A DNA stretch of 64,000 bases. It comes from Leptodontidium sp. MPI-SDFR-AT-0119 (lineage: Eukaryota; Ascomycota; Leotiomycetes; Helotiales; Leptodontidiaceae). A model generated the notes under the pieces. That model was not told the origin of the DNA, made no database searches, and saw only the letters and a list, made by a program, of their open reading frames with translations. Made by a program: the position numbers and the translations under genes. Where the stretch lies: positions 62,001 through 126,000 of the forward strand of contig JAHLEZ010000034.1 of NCBI GenBank assembly GCA_020726505.1, given 5' to 3'. Of this stretch, positions 11,178-23,130 are shown piece by piece. Every line of letters begins with the position of its first letter. Positions within the stretch are counted from its first letter, which is position 1.

Positions 11178-12339
11178 AATTACGCCTGAGGGCCAAGTAC
11201 TTTGGTAATCGAATATAACGTTTTCTTTCTTCGTTTTAAGATCGGTTAATAAGCTTGCCGCTTTTACTTAAGCAGTAATTACCCTTAGCTTACCCGATTT
11301 ACTTAAGTAGCTTAAGTAGCTTGAGTATACTAAGTACAAAAACTAGTTTTGTTATGTTTTAAATTATTTCTTTTAATTTATTAAAATAAAAAATCTCTTA
11401 TTTAAATTCTTCTCTTAAATATATATATTTATATATATATATTAAATAAGTTATAGATAAAAACGTTATAAATTAAGTGAGCTAATAAAACTAATTATAT
11501 ATACAGTTACTACGATTATGTAATATATACTTGTGATTACAAAAGCATACAGACTATGTTAAGAAACCTTTTTAATAATATATATACAATTATTAATATT
11601 TACTTTTTAATTCAATTCAAATAATTTTTTTTACGAAAGTGAAAGGGTTTTGTGTGCTGAGTTTGTTTAATATTTCTTTTAATAGACTTAATAGTTTCTT
11701 GAGTTGAATTAATTTTTATTTTCGGGGATTAGTTATATAAGTGTTACGTTATATCGTTTAGCTTAATACTAAGCACACTAGAGCTTACTTATACACTTAA
11801 CTTATTTCTTGCATTGCTACTCTTTATTAAATATCTTTTATTATCAAAAAAGTTATTTAATATATATAACGCGGCCGATTTAATACTTTATGTTATAATA
11901 AACTGCGGTGCAGAAGTGGAGTAGAGCCTTGCGATCAACTGAGGTAGAATTGAAGTGCTTAATTGTTATTTAAAATACGTAAGAAAATCAGGAGATTTAA
12001 TTATTCTCTTAAGAGCGGTATATAACGGTAAAATTAGAATAAGTAGCGCTTCCGCGCTTTACCGTACTAAGCGAGCAGCTACCCGTTCCTGTACGATATA
12101 CCCCCTAGCTAGCTAATAATAGTAAGGCTTTATTATTATGATTAATTAAGTTAAGCTAATATACTAAGAGCAAATAAAGTTAGATAAATAACTGCGCTTA
12201 TATAAATAGGCGTCGATCCCTACGAATATAGCTTTATACGCTTCTAATGCAACTATAGATCGACTTTTTTTAATCAACTAATTAACTAATCAATTAATTA
12301 ATCGATTAACTAATCAACTTCTCCCTTCCGATATCAAAA
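11178..12339. other. RIP-mutated AT-rich DNA at the left edge of the transposon island
   Basis: TpA-saturated sequence with no readable coding. Near 12190-12310 there is a TATA-like TATATAAATAGG, followed by a run of related TTAATCAACTAATTAAC-type short repeats ending just before a possible gag start. This may be the 5' LTR/leader of the copia relic that follows, but no matching second LTR was found. Confidence 0.45.
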
Positions 12340-15300
12340 TGGGTGTTTTCAAGAAGCTAACTATAAGATTATTGTCGCGCACTAGCGCAGTTCTTTGGTC
12401 TAGTGTATGCTTGCGTAAGTATTCCAGGTATATAAACCTAGTCTTTAGCTCCTCTCTTAGAGAAGATAACGCTTAATTTAATTAATCTTTAAATACACTT
12501 TCTAGAACCTTATTTAATCGTAGAATCTTTTAACCCGCTAAACCTCTACTCTTCTTCTACACGACAATTAAGAGCTACACTTATCTTATTTAAGCTACAC
12601 AGTATATTCGTAAAAGAACTTTTAGTTAATAAGTTTTATAATTATTTAACTTTTACCTTTAATTCTATAATTATATATTAATTATTTAATATATCTTTTA
12701 TAAGTATTAACGAACTTACTAAGCTCTTATTGTCTAAGATCTTATATAATAAACTAGAAGATTAACTAATATAACTTATACACTTTACACTTATAATAAA
12801 TATACTTAGACTTTAGTTATACGTCGACCTTAATAAAAAAGATATTACGTCTCTATTTAAAATCTTTAATACTACTCCTCTAACTACTAAAGAGCTCGTA
12901 AAGGAAGTTAATACTAAAAATAATATAGGCTACTAACTCTTTATATATACTTATAGAGAATAACTTAAGACCTAAGTAATTAATAATTAAGTAGTAATTC
13001 TAAGAAACGCTAGGAGAGCTCTTAAATCCTCGAGTATTATAATAAATAATATAATTATTGTTAGCTTAGACACTAAGGGCGAAGGCAATTAAACTTTTAC
13101 GCTTTTAACCCTTGGCGTAAAAGGTAACTCTAAAATATTTAAACCGCTCTTAACGTTATTAATAAGGCTTAACCTTATAACCCCTAAGTTATTTTAAGAG
13201 TAAGTAAAGGCTAAAACTAAAGAGCACGTCTTTTAAAGTATAATTTAATAGTCTTAAGCGTCTAACTACTTTAAACTTTACGACTAAGTCGAGAGGAGTA
13301 TAACTAAATAATTCTTTAGTATTATAGTAACTTAAGTAGTACAAAAAAAGCGCATAAATATTCAAGTAATCCTTTACTTCTTTAAGGAGGTACTCTGTTA
13401 AACAGAAATGTCGATTTAAACTTAGATATAAAACAACTATTAGGAATCTCTTAAAACTAAGGGGAAGAGTAACCCTCGTGTATAAATTATATCTTACTAA
13501 GAGCTAATTTAAAAAGCTTAGCTATATAAGGTATTAAACGTAAAAGGAATAATCGATATAATTAATTTCTTAGTTATAGTAAGAAACTTTAATCGCTCGT
13601 GAATAAAGCGCTAAAATACGAAACTTCAAGAGTATAAGACCCTCGGTCTTCCCCCTCCTTATATAATTAATTAGTTAACTCGCTTCTTCTACACTAATAA
13701 ATCAAGTCCCTAATACTAAGCTCTTTTATTAGGCTATAGAACCCGAGGTTATAAATACTTTATTACCCTTAGTAAGTAATTATTTAACGATGGAGCAACT
13801 CTAGAAATTAATAAGAACGCTCGTAAACCTTTAAAAGGGAAATTCTATAAGAAGTTATACTCTTATTAAAATAATTAGACCCACAAGTAAAGCCCTTTAA
13901 ATTACAGTCGACTTTAACTTGCTATTTATAAGAAGGTTTATATAAAGGACCTTAATAAAAATGTTAGACTAAATCTCTTAATAAATAACGTTATAGTGAA
14001 GTAAATTTAATAGCGCTTTATTAGTAATAAATAAAAGAGACTATAAGACTAAATTAGATTAAAATAAACTAATACTCTAAGCTACTAAGGACGTTATTAA
14101 AAGCGCTAGTAATAAGGGCAAAAGTAAGTTTATATTCCCTAGAAATATCTTAAATAAAAGGGCAAAAAGTAACACGTAAGTATAAGTAGTAATCTTTTTA
14201 AGTCTCGTAAAAGATTACTAACCTAGTGTCTATTTTATATAAGACTTAGCTTACCCCTTGTCGTCGAGTACTCTTCTTAATAGTTATAGTATAACTAATC
14301 TTATTAACAATTGTTCGCTCTTAAAGCTAAGATTATTTATTAAGTCTAAATTAGAAGATATTATAAAATATAAAAGCTCTTAACTTCTAATTGTAAGACG
14401 CGGAATTCGCGTTATAAAGGGGTCTCTTAAGAACTTAGATAATAAGTTATTTAATCTAACCCTCTATGACGTTATTATTATAAAAGGATTTTATATTAAC
14501 TTTATCTCTAAAACTCGTCTTTATAATAGTAGGCTTTAGTATTATAAAATAAATTATACTTTATATTAAAAGGAGGAAAATAATCGTATAAGGGACTACT
14601 TAATTATACGACAATTAATTCGTAAGTAAAACCTTACATTCTTTAAATTTAATAAGCTTTTTAATTATTTATTAAACTCCCGTGAGATCCCTTTTAGTGT
14701 TATAAGTATTGTAATATTTCTAACGCTTAAACAAAGTATTAGTAAATCCTATAAGCTATTATAAACGTATAAAAGACTAAAAATAAATACGAAAATATAT
14801 TAACATTTACACTCTAGATACTTAAGGCTAAATGTCTTAAGAAAACTAACAAACTCAGCCAGGAATATTAAGATTACTAAAGTAATAAAGAGAATTAAGT
14901 GTAAATATTACACTTTAACCCACGTATCTCAAGTAATCTCTAGACGCCTAATTAAGAGATAATCACTTAAACTATTTTAAAGAGTCACTTAAGATCTCTT
15001 TAATTATTTAATTAAATTTAAGAATAAATCTTAATTTCTTTTATTTAAAGATAAGTACAATAAAGTACTCGTGGGTTATACTCTCTAAAACAAGGAGTAT
15101 AATACAGTTTTTGAATATATTAAGAGCTTTAAACGCTAAGTTCGTAAGTAGTTTAGACTCTTAATATATAAACTAAAATATAATTAAGAAAAGGTAATTA
15201 TTATTATTTATAAGTTCACGGAATATAAAAACTAAGCTAAAAAGCTCGGAATTAAACTCGAGCTTTTACTTACTTTAACTTATAAACTAAACGGCAGCGC

Positions 15301-17214
15301 CGAAAAGGCTAGTTAAGAAGTAATTAATAAGGGAATTAAAATAAAGCTTTTAGTAAATCTCCCCGCGGAACTAGTTATTAAATATATACTAAGAAGTATT
15401 TACTTATATAACAGGAGCCTTAGACGCGTAAATAATTAATAGTCACTACTAAAAACACTAAATTAGTGGTTTCGTAACTACTTTTAATAATATAATCTAG
15501 CGCTTATTATAAAGCTTATTATAAATCTTAGACTAAATTAAAATAAGATTTACGTCTTCGAGTATAAAGTATATCTATTAATAGTAAAACGAGCGAAAAG
15601 GCAAGAAAAGAGAGTTTTTAAAGTGAATATATGTATATATATTAAATACTTACTAGCTTTCTATACTTTTAATATTTACTAGATCTAAGTGCCACGCCTC
15701 GACCAAATTATTATCACGCGTAACGTACGCTTTAATAAAGACGTGTTTTACACGTTAAGTTAAAAAGAAGTAATAATTATAATTAAAAAGGCTTAGTCGA
15801 TTTGTAATCTTATTAAAAAAAATTAGTCGTAAACTAAGCCAAAATCCTAAAGAATATTACAAGTAATAGGACTATCGGGGAAGTAATAGCTATAATTAAA
15901 AGCGCTCTAATATTACTTTCTAAGCCTATTAAGGGACTAACTATTACTTTAGAGAGTTAAAACTCAGGGGTAAAAGATATTAAAGAACTAAACATTATAA
16001 CGGGACTTTTAACTCCTAAAGCCACTCTTATATTAAACGATGCGCTAATTAAAATACTAATAAAGGGCAAGGAGTAGAGGTCAAGTGCGTATAACTTAAG
16101 GCTTACGCTAAGTATAAAATAAGACTTAAAGGGATCGCGTTTAAGTAAAAATATATAACTCACAGATTAGGTGTCGAATGTACTATAAGACTAAGCTAAA
16201 GGTCTATCTCGAGCTTCTAGACTCGAGATTTAAATACTATTATTTACTCTAAAAGCAGATTACCCGCGAGTAAAGTTACTACTATTAAAAGAAGTACTAA
16301 AGGAACTAACTAAAAACTTTAATTAAATAACTTAAGAAGTTACAAATAAAAGTCTAAAGTAATTAACTTCTTAAGTGTAAACTCTCAGAACCTCGAATTT
16401 ATTATTAAAAGTAATAATGCGCTCTCGAACTAAAGCGTTAAGAGCTTAATTAAACGTACGAAAATAAACGAAAGTAATAACACGCTCTTAAACAAAGGTT
16501 AAGGCCGCCACGACTTAATCTAAAACCTTAAGTACTCGAGAAAAGCTAATAAGGAGTATAAGAAGAAGAGGGAGACCACGTAAAGGGGGTAAAGGCAATA
16601 AAGTATTTATAACGCTTACTATTACTCTTAAAGAAACGCGCTCTTAAAAGGGCAACCTTAATCTCGGGGGTAACTTAAACCTTAAAGGTGCAAACTTTAA
16701 TAAGTACACCCTAACTAAATATAATAATCTTTAATCCGAAATTAACTAGCTTCTTTATAAGCTTATACTTAATTAATATATGTCTTAAGAAGAATAGGAC
16801 GATTTTAAGGAATTAACTAAGACAGTATATTTAATAATCGTGACAACGATATAAATAAATCGCTTGTTATTAAAAGGGAAGCTCTTACTTTTTAAAGTTA
16901 AAGTCCAAGATTTTTTACTAAAGCTAAAGAGATAAAGCAATCTTAAGAACTACTTAATAAGAAAGTGGTTTTGAAAAGACTATAAGTTAAAAATAAGGAA
17001 TATAAACAAATATAAATACTAGTACTTACAGAAGTACGATTCGAGCACTATAGACACACTTGTCCCGCTTATATAAGTCTTTAAGTATAAGCCAAATAAA
17101 AACGGATATATCTCAAAATACTGCTCTCGAATAGTAATTCAGGGTAATCTCTAAAGTAAGGCAACAATTATATTAATATACGTTAATATACGTTAGTACG
17201 CTCTCCGCAAAGTC
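12340..17214 (+). mobile_element. Ty1/copia retrotransposon relic (gag-protease-integrase-partial RT), RIP-mutated
   Basis: Conceptual reading through many stops gives copia landmarks in the right order on the plus strand. There is a gag-like region at about 12.5-13.5 kb. A pre-integrase/protease block reads LYDVIIIKGFYINFISKTRL near 14461-14520. An integrase core includes LTYKLNGSAEKAS near 15277-15315, followed by a KYILRSIYLYNRS segment. An integrase C-terminal strand resembles RNVRFNKDVFYTLS near 15720-15760. The start of the reverse transcriptase is VFKYKPNKNGYISKYCSRI near 17085-17140. The frame ends there; the RT palm and RNase H are missing, so the element is truncated on the right. 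Stops sit where Gln/Trp codons are expected (CAA to TAA, TGG to TAG/TAA), the RIP pattern. LTRs could not be paired. Confidence 0.82.
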
Positions 17215-17525
17215 TTTCAGAATCACTATAGTGTGAGAATAGGTGAGCCAGTCAGAAGAGAGGAAGCACAGTAGGTGAACACATGATTAGAGACAAAGTA
17301 GATTGCTTGCTTGAGAGAAGAGCCATAAGGGCTCTTCGGTAGTTATATACACAATAATAGCTTCTCTAGAAGCTTTGAGAACTACGTAATCGACTTCTCT
17401 AGAAGATTCGACTACGTAATCGAATACGAGAGTAATTTCCGAGCCGCGTAAGCAGTGGAGATTACTTCGGCTGTTCTCCAGCGTAGAATCGGCACGAGTT
17501 ACCGAAGTCAAATCCAACGACAATG
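17215..17525. other. Less-mutated GC-normal island between two retrotransposon relics (possible solo LTR)
   Basis: About 310 bp with ordinary CpA/TpG content sits between TpA-saturated relics. It breaks the plus-strand copia at its RT and the minus-strand gag at its end. Possible LTR-style ends are TG at 17232 and CA at 17522, but no matching target duplication was found. On the minus strand it holds an open frame without stops (17523-17287) with no recognised domain. It contains a palindrome-rich direct duplication at 17361-17423. Confidence 0.5.
17361..17423. repeat. Two-unit direct repeat with embedded palindromes
   Basis: Unit 1 (17361-17393) and unit 2 (17394-17423) both start CTTCTCTAGAAG and end ACTACGTAATCGA. 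Each contains the palindromes CTAG and TACGTA. The units differ by a 3-bp length change in the middle. Confidence 0.85.
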
Positions 17526-18180
17526 ACTTCTTTAAATGCCTAGAGGAAGTTGTAGCATTGTTTAAGAGTAAGCTCGCCGTCCCTTATAAGAGTCTTGAAG
17601 TTATACTTAAGTCGGTCAAGGTAACTATTAGTATATAAGCGGCGCTTTGTATTATCGTGCTAGTACTCCTAAATTATAATATCCTTGAAGTTAGTATAAT
17701 TACTTTCTTTAAAGCTTAAAAGCTTTTACATAATCTATATATAAGCTTAAGTAATATACTTAGCCACTTATTCTTTCTTGACTTGATTATTAGTGACTAT
17801 ATAGGCTGTAAAGTATCGATCGAGAATTCGGAAGTAGTTACTGATATCGATTCCGTTAAAGATAAAGGCATTTAGGGTTCCGGCAATAGGCATAAGCTGA
17901 CTGAGATAAATTTTCAGGTTCTTTAAGTCGTTTATAGTAAAGGTAAGGCCGGAGTATTAGTGTAGCCCTATAAGATTAGTAGAATTAGAGTTAATAGTCC
18001 CTTGCTTTTCTTTCTTTCTCTTGTTCCTTTTCTAAGAAGTATTTAAGGTTTAAGAAGTAATGTCCTTAAAGAGTGTAAAGGTGTTAATACTTAGCTTAAC
18101 AGTGATTTTAAGTTTAAATAGAAGAGCTGCTTCTATTAAAATAAAGCTAGGGGGCATTATAATATTATTAAACCTACTTA
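17526..18180 (-). pseudogene. Retrotransposon gag-like relic, RIP-mutated
   Basis: The minus-strand reading has few stops and a gag-like layout: LNAFIFNGIDISNYFRILDRYF, then helix-rich sequence, then RRLYTNSYLDRLKYNFKTL and LTLKQCYNFL. The FNG.DISNYF start followed by a long helical region resembles gag of fungal LTR retrotransposons, probably of gypsy type, but this is judged by pattern only. A Lys-rich segment precedes it near 18000-18040. It is cut on its C-terminal side by the GC-normal island. Confidence 0.45.
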
Positions 18181-18717
18181 TTTTAAGGTTATTATAGTTA
18201 TAGTCGATGTTTCCGTTATTCGATATCGTGTATTATTATAAGAAGGTCGTAATAAGGTAAGTTAATAATGTCGTCGATTAGAATATAGGAAAGTAACTAA
18301 GAATGCGATGTATTAATTACTAAAGAAATATAAAGGAAACCTCCTTCCCTAAAATAGAAAGTATATAAGCTCTCGCTTACCTTAAAGCGAGATAAGTATT
18401 AATAACCTCTAGCGAAGGTTTAAGGCCGTGCTCTTTAATTAGCCCCTAGCGAACGCTAATAACTACTAAACTAAAACAAACACGCCTTAAAGCTTAGGGC
18501 TCGTACGCGGAAATTACAGAAATAATAAAAGTAATATAATAAGGAAATAAAGTAAGGGAATTAATACTCGGCGTAAGTTACTTAGGCTTTAGACTAGCCT
18601 AGAAGTTCTATGTCTCGGCGAACACTCCGAAATACAAGCTCGCCAATACTTTACTTAAGCCTTTAATATACTAATTTTAGTTCTATTGTAGAGTCTCGAC
18701 TTTTCTTAGCGTTTAAA
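18181..18717. other. AT-rich relic DNA left of the complete copia element
   Basis: No readable protein. It contains a small hairpin around 18370-18395 (CTCGCTT...AAGCGAG). It forms the target into which the 18723-26251 element inserted and continues after 26256. Confidence 0.45.
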
Positions 18718-18722
18718 GAATG
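18718..18722. repeat. 5-bp target site duplication (GAATG), left copy
   Basis: GAATG immediately precedes LTR base 18723. The same 5 bases follow the second LTR at 26252-26256. Confidence 0.9.
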
Positions 18723-18978
18723 TGTCGGTGCAGTACCGGTTCATGTACCACGCCGCATGTGTGAATATATTCTAATGCGAGTATAGCGACAGAGTAATAA
18801 ATATATAGTTCAAAATCTGTGTATATTCTAAGAGAGTACGAGGAGAGCCAGACTATATACTACGAAACCCCACCGAATCTCCACCGAAACTAGTCCGGCT
18901 AAGCTCTGACCCCTGACTTTGACTTACACCCCCTTTTCCGGACCGAAGTATACTTATATAGGGACTTATAGACTAACA
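18723..18978 (-). repeat. 3' LTR of the copia element (relative to minus-strand coding)
   Basis: 256 bp, TGTCGGTGCAG...GACTAACA. It aligns end to end with 25996-26251. Differences are nearly all C/T or G/A transitions, concentrated on the side facing the element interior. Confidence 0.95.
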
Positions 18979-20603
18979 CAAGCAAAACTTCTTTTAGAAA
19001 AACTATTTCCAACACACGTAGAAGTAAATAACGAGTAATATAAGAAATAATAAATAAAATAATAGAGTATCTAACAGCGTCTGACCCCGATCTAATAGTG
19101 TCCCGAAAGTGCCCCGAAAGGGGCCCGAACTTAGCGAGACGCAGTAGCGAAGCTAAGCGAGAACTAATAATAATAGGAACCCTTAATATTATACAACGTA
19201 ATAAATATATATATATCGCTTTCCCCTAAAGATTTAGAGTCTCCTTTAGCTAACACACATACAACTACTATACGTATACTACTTTCCGATCTCTCTAATT
19301 CGCCTAATATAGCTTAAAAACTAACATTTCTAAGAAGACTATATTAAATTAAATAGACAACCTAAAAGTAAATATACTCTTCGGAAATAGTTCAGTGAAG
19401 AAACAGTGTACTAATTAAAAACAGTGCCTACACTAATACCCACAGGAGCGCTCGACCTCGCCTACCGCAAATACTACATTTAGTACGTCCGCCTCCTCAC
19501 AAAGAATCCGTCCCACGAATATGCCTTTAACAATCCTAAGAGTAAGAAATACGCGTATTACGCAAAGAAAAAGTCCCGGTGTAACTTAGTAAGTATTCTT
19601 ATTTCTTTTTCTTATTCTAAATCGTATCCGAATCCTCGCTAAAAGTACTTTAGATATATAGTTACTAATATATAATAAATTCCGTGGTTTGTCGCCGAAG
19701 AATACCTTTGTCTAATTACTACCCTCGAGGCAAAAGATAAAGAAGCTATCGTTACTACTACTAAATTAATTAATTCGGCATTATTAGTCGCCGCTATTAA
19801 CGTACTAAAGACTATTAAGGAGTTGTCGCTAGCGTTATTAGAAGAAACGCGCGCTATACGCCGGGAAATCGCTGGCTTAGCCAGCTCGCAAGTAGTAAGT
19901 TAACCCCCTTATCCCTTTTTAATACTAAGACTCTCGAGTATTAATACTTTACTATAAGAGACGGTGTTAGTCTTAAACCGGCTCCTTACCGTCGTCTCCT
20001 CTACTGCCACTAAGCGTAATAAGGAAGACGGCGGTGAGGACAATACTCCTACTAAGCGTCTTTATTAAAGTCGCCGTTATAGCGCGGAGGAAGAAGATAA
20101 GGAACTTCTTCTAGATATCTATAAGTAAGGGACTTAGCCCTATTTCGGATTGACTTCGTAGTAAGTTCTTCGTAGTAGTACTTTCTTTATATTACTATAT
20201 AAGAGTAGCCTCTTATAGTGAAACCGGCAGTTTGTCCCTATTAGAGTGTCGTCGCAAGGCCGCCCGTTAGTGCTTTAAATCAGAGGGTGTTTAGAACCAA
20301 ATCGAATACGTTTCTGACTTCGTAAATTAATTAAATATAAAAATAATCGCAAGTAATAAATTAATAAATAAGAGTTATAAGGAAATATATAAAAAAAATC
20401 AACGAGTGTAAGAAACCCCTCCGTTACTAGTCCGAATCGACTCCAGTTGACCGTTAAACTTAACCCTCTATTTTAATAGTAAGGATATTAGTGTTAATAA
20501 AATCCCGAAGAGCCTTATTTGGAGTACTCTTCGTTATAGCGTTAGTAGGATTATTGGCGCTATTAATCTATCGAACCTCCGTTAGCTCTCTACGCTCGTA
20601 TAA

Positions 20604-20855
20604 TTAACGAATAGCCATAATATTAATTATTAGGCGCTTTTCTTTCGTTGTCCCGAGCTTAATAATACACTTATAAAGGGATAAAGAATCCGTGTAAACA
20701 ACCGTAGGAAGACGTGGGATACTAAGCTTGTTAGTTACTATATTAATAGTCGTACTAAGGGAGATTAATATATTAATACTAGTTACTATAGTATACAACT
20801 CTGATGCGAGCACTACACGAGTTACTCTCTTATATTTTGTTAAGTTAATATACAC
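20604..20855 (-). pseudogene. Copia RNase H domain fragment
   Basis: An 83-codon stretch free of stops inside the minus-strand copia element. It reads KRVTRVVLASELYTIV, then PTVVYTDSLSLYKCIIKLG, then TTKEKRLIINIMAIR. The order E (in SELY) and D (in YTDS), with the TT.EKRL tail, is the RNase H pattern of fungal Ty1/copia polyproteins. Ser stands where Lys is usual after TDS. Confidence 0.8.
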
Positions 20856-22559
20856 GATATTACTAGTTAAAGTAAACTGCGCATCCCCTACCGTTTCGGT
20901 ACTGATTACTAATACGAAACCTATCTATAAACTTAAGTCCTTGTTATTAGTAAAAGAACCGTTTATAAAAACGTAGACTTTCGCGGACCGTAAGTCAACT
21001 AGTACGTATCAGAGTCCCCTCTCTAAGTTATCTATTTACTATTTAAGACGTAAGTTTAAGGCCTTAACGTCGTCTTCCGTCGAATCCTGATATTATGCTG
21101 CGACTAAGAGATCAAATGTTACTTTTAACTGACAAATAGTAGCAAGGTAAGCCGCACGAGCTCGTTACTCTCTATAAGCCTTCTTGTAGTCCTCTTTTCT
21201 TACGTCGACTAGCTCTAGCCTTACTCCCTGACTCTTTTAAGACATATAGAGGCTGTCTCCGTCTATAGAAATAGTACACTTATTAAACGTAATAGTTTTA
21301 GTAGGAAGTAATACTTGTATTAGCTTCGTTAGAAAACCGGCCTTAGTAATCTCATCCTATTCTCTTACCAAGAAGTCCTCATTTCCTAGAATTAACGTGT
21401 CGTTTATTTACATTCCCACGACACTAAAGTTATAGCTTTCCTTAGTACTAATTAGTAAGTATAAGTCGTACGTTAATGTCTCTATTTGTAAGTTCTCTAT
21501 ATAATGTTTATAGTACGTGTTAAACTAATAGTTTCCGGACTTAAGTATATTATATAACGGTAGCACTATTATAAATATCGTGCTAGGAGGGAAATCTCCT
21601 GTGATCTTTTTTGGTGGCTATATAAAAATGTCCCGGAGAAGCCTTGTCTCTACTTAAACGTAAGCTTAAGTGATGTCCCTGATAGTTAAATGGGATTTAG
21701 ACTAGTTTTAGAGGCGATTTAGGTGCTTGACGGTAGCGGCTAAGAAAATGAGTAATCGCTAGTTAGACTGTTAGATTATTAAAGACTAAGTTAGTATTTC
21801 TCTCTTCCCTTTATCGTTAAAGTACTAAATTACTAGTCTTAACTTCTTATATAAAGTTAACGTCTCCTTGCCTTTAACTTCGTCTACTATTCTTAACTTA
21901 AAGATATAGTAGTCTCTTACTCTAAGGTCGTCCTTATAAATAAGCACAAAAATACCCCTTTTAATAAGTACTTCGTATTCTGTCCTTTAAGATTACTAAA
22001 ATAATAGTCTAAGTATTATAATCTTCCCTTTAGCGCGAAGTTTAGTAAATAACTCTTAGTCCCTCGTCTCTTTCTTAGTTAAAAACACTTTAATATCGTA
22101 ATTATTATTAATAGTTAGTAAATCTAAGAAGTGTTTCGTAAATAGAATTTAGACAGCGATTCGAGGTGAATTTAGTACTGTTTTAGTAGTGTTTCTAATC
22201 GGGGATCTTAGATATTACTTATAAATATCCTCTAGTAAGTTTTCTTTTTATCGTTTAACGCCAAAAGTGTCTATCTTAAAGGGACGAATTATAATTAATT
22301 AGAACGTACGTATTCTCCTATTTCCTATGTCGATCTTATATAATTCTCCTTTAATACTTAAGAAATCGTAAGGTCCTGTCTATCCTTTATCCTCTTAATA
22401 TACTAAAACTTAATTATTAAAGTAGAAACCGTAAATATAAGTAGTTCCGGGGCCGTTTCGTATAATTAACGTATCGTTAACTTTACGCGTAGTATAGATT
22501 TTCCGTACTTCCTTTATAACTTTCTTAATCGTAGCCACACGTTACTCGACTGACGGATT

Positions 22560-23130
22560 TAGGGGGTCTAACTCCGTTATTTTAAAGTATACGCCGAAAA
22601 CAAGTAGTATAGGGATAAGCCCGTTAAGTCTAGTTATATCGTTCACTACTTTTACTACTATTTATAGTCGGTCTTTGTCGCTTAACTCAAGGTACTCTTC
22701 TATAACGATTTCATAGGCACCGGCGTAATAGGCGGTGGTATTACTTAACCTTACTAATTGAATAGTGTGCCTTAATAAGTACTAGCTTAGGAGTATTACC
22801 CATAGATCTAAGTACACTCTGAAACTCCTTAGAATTGAAATTAGTGCCATAGTCGTACACGACGAAATCTAGAAGTCTAAGGTATGTGTTAATTTATATT
22901 AACTTAAATACGTTAAAGGTAGCCCGAGTTATAATTGAACCGGGGGCTTTTCGGAGTAGTTTCGCCGCACTAAAACCCGTTACCTTATCTATTATGTAAA
23001 GGGTATATCGTTCTCTAAACATCGCGATATCGACGTAGACTATATAATTGAAGTCGACGTCGTCTTATAGTTTGAAGCGGAACTTATGTAGAGCATTTAT
23101 ATGTTTCTGGCAATACTCACATATCTCTTT
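22560..23130 (-). pseudogene. Copia integrase core relic
   Basis: The minus-strand conceptual reading contains a Cys-x2-Cys-like start (CEYCQKHINALHKFRFKL), then DVDFNYIVYVDIAMF (first catalytic Asp), RYTLYIIDKVTGFSAAK, and LLDFVVYDYGTNFNSKEF (second catalytic Asp in place of TDAG.NF). It ends with an AHYSISKV segment where the catalytic-Glu neighbourhood would be. The match to the integrase of fungal copia elements is good despite stops. Confidence 0.75.

Noticed and set aside
17287..17523. Minus-strand open frame preceded by VIVVGFDFGNSC, which resembles the start of Hsp70-like proteins
   Set aside because: The similarity is only a few residues, followed by a stop, within a probable LTR. 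Treated as chance.
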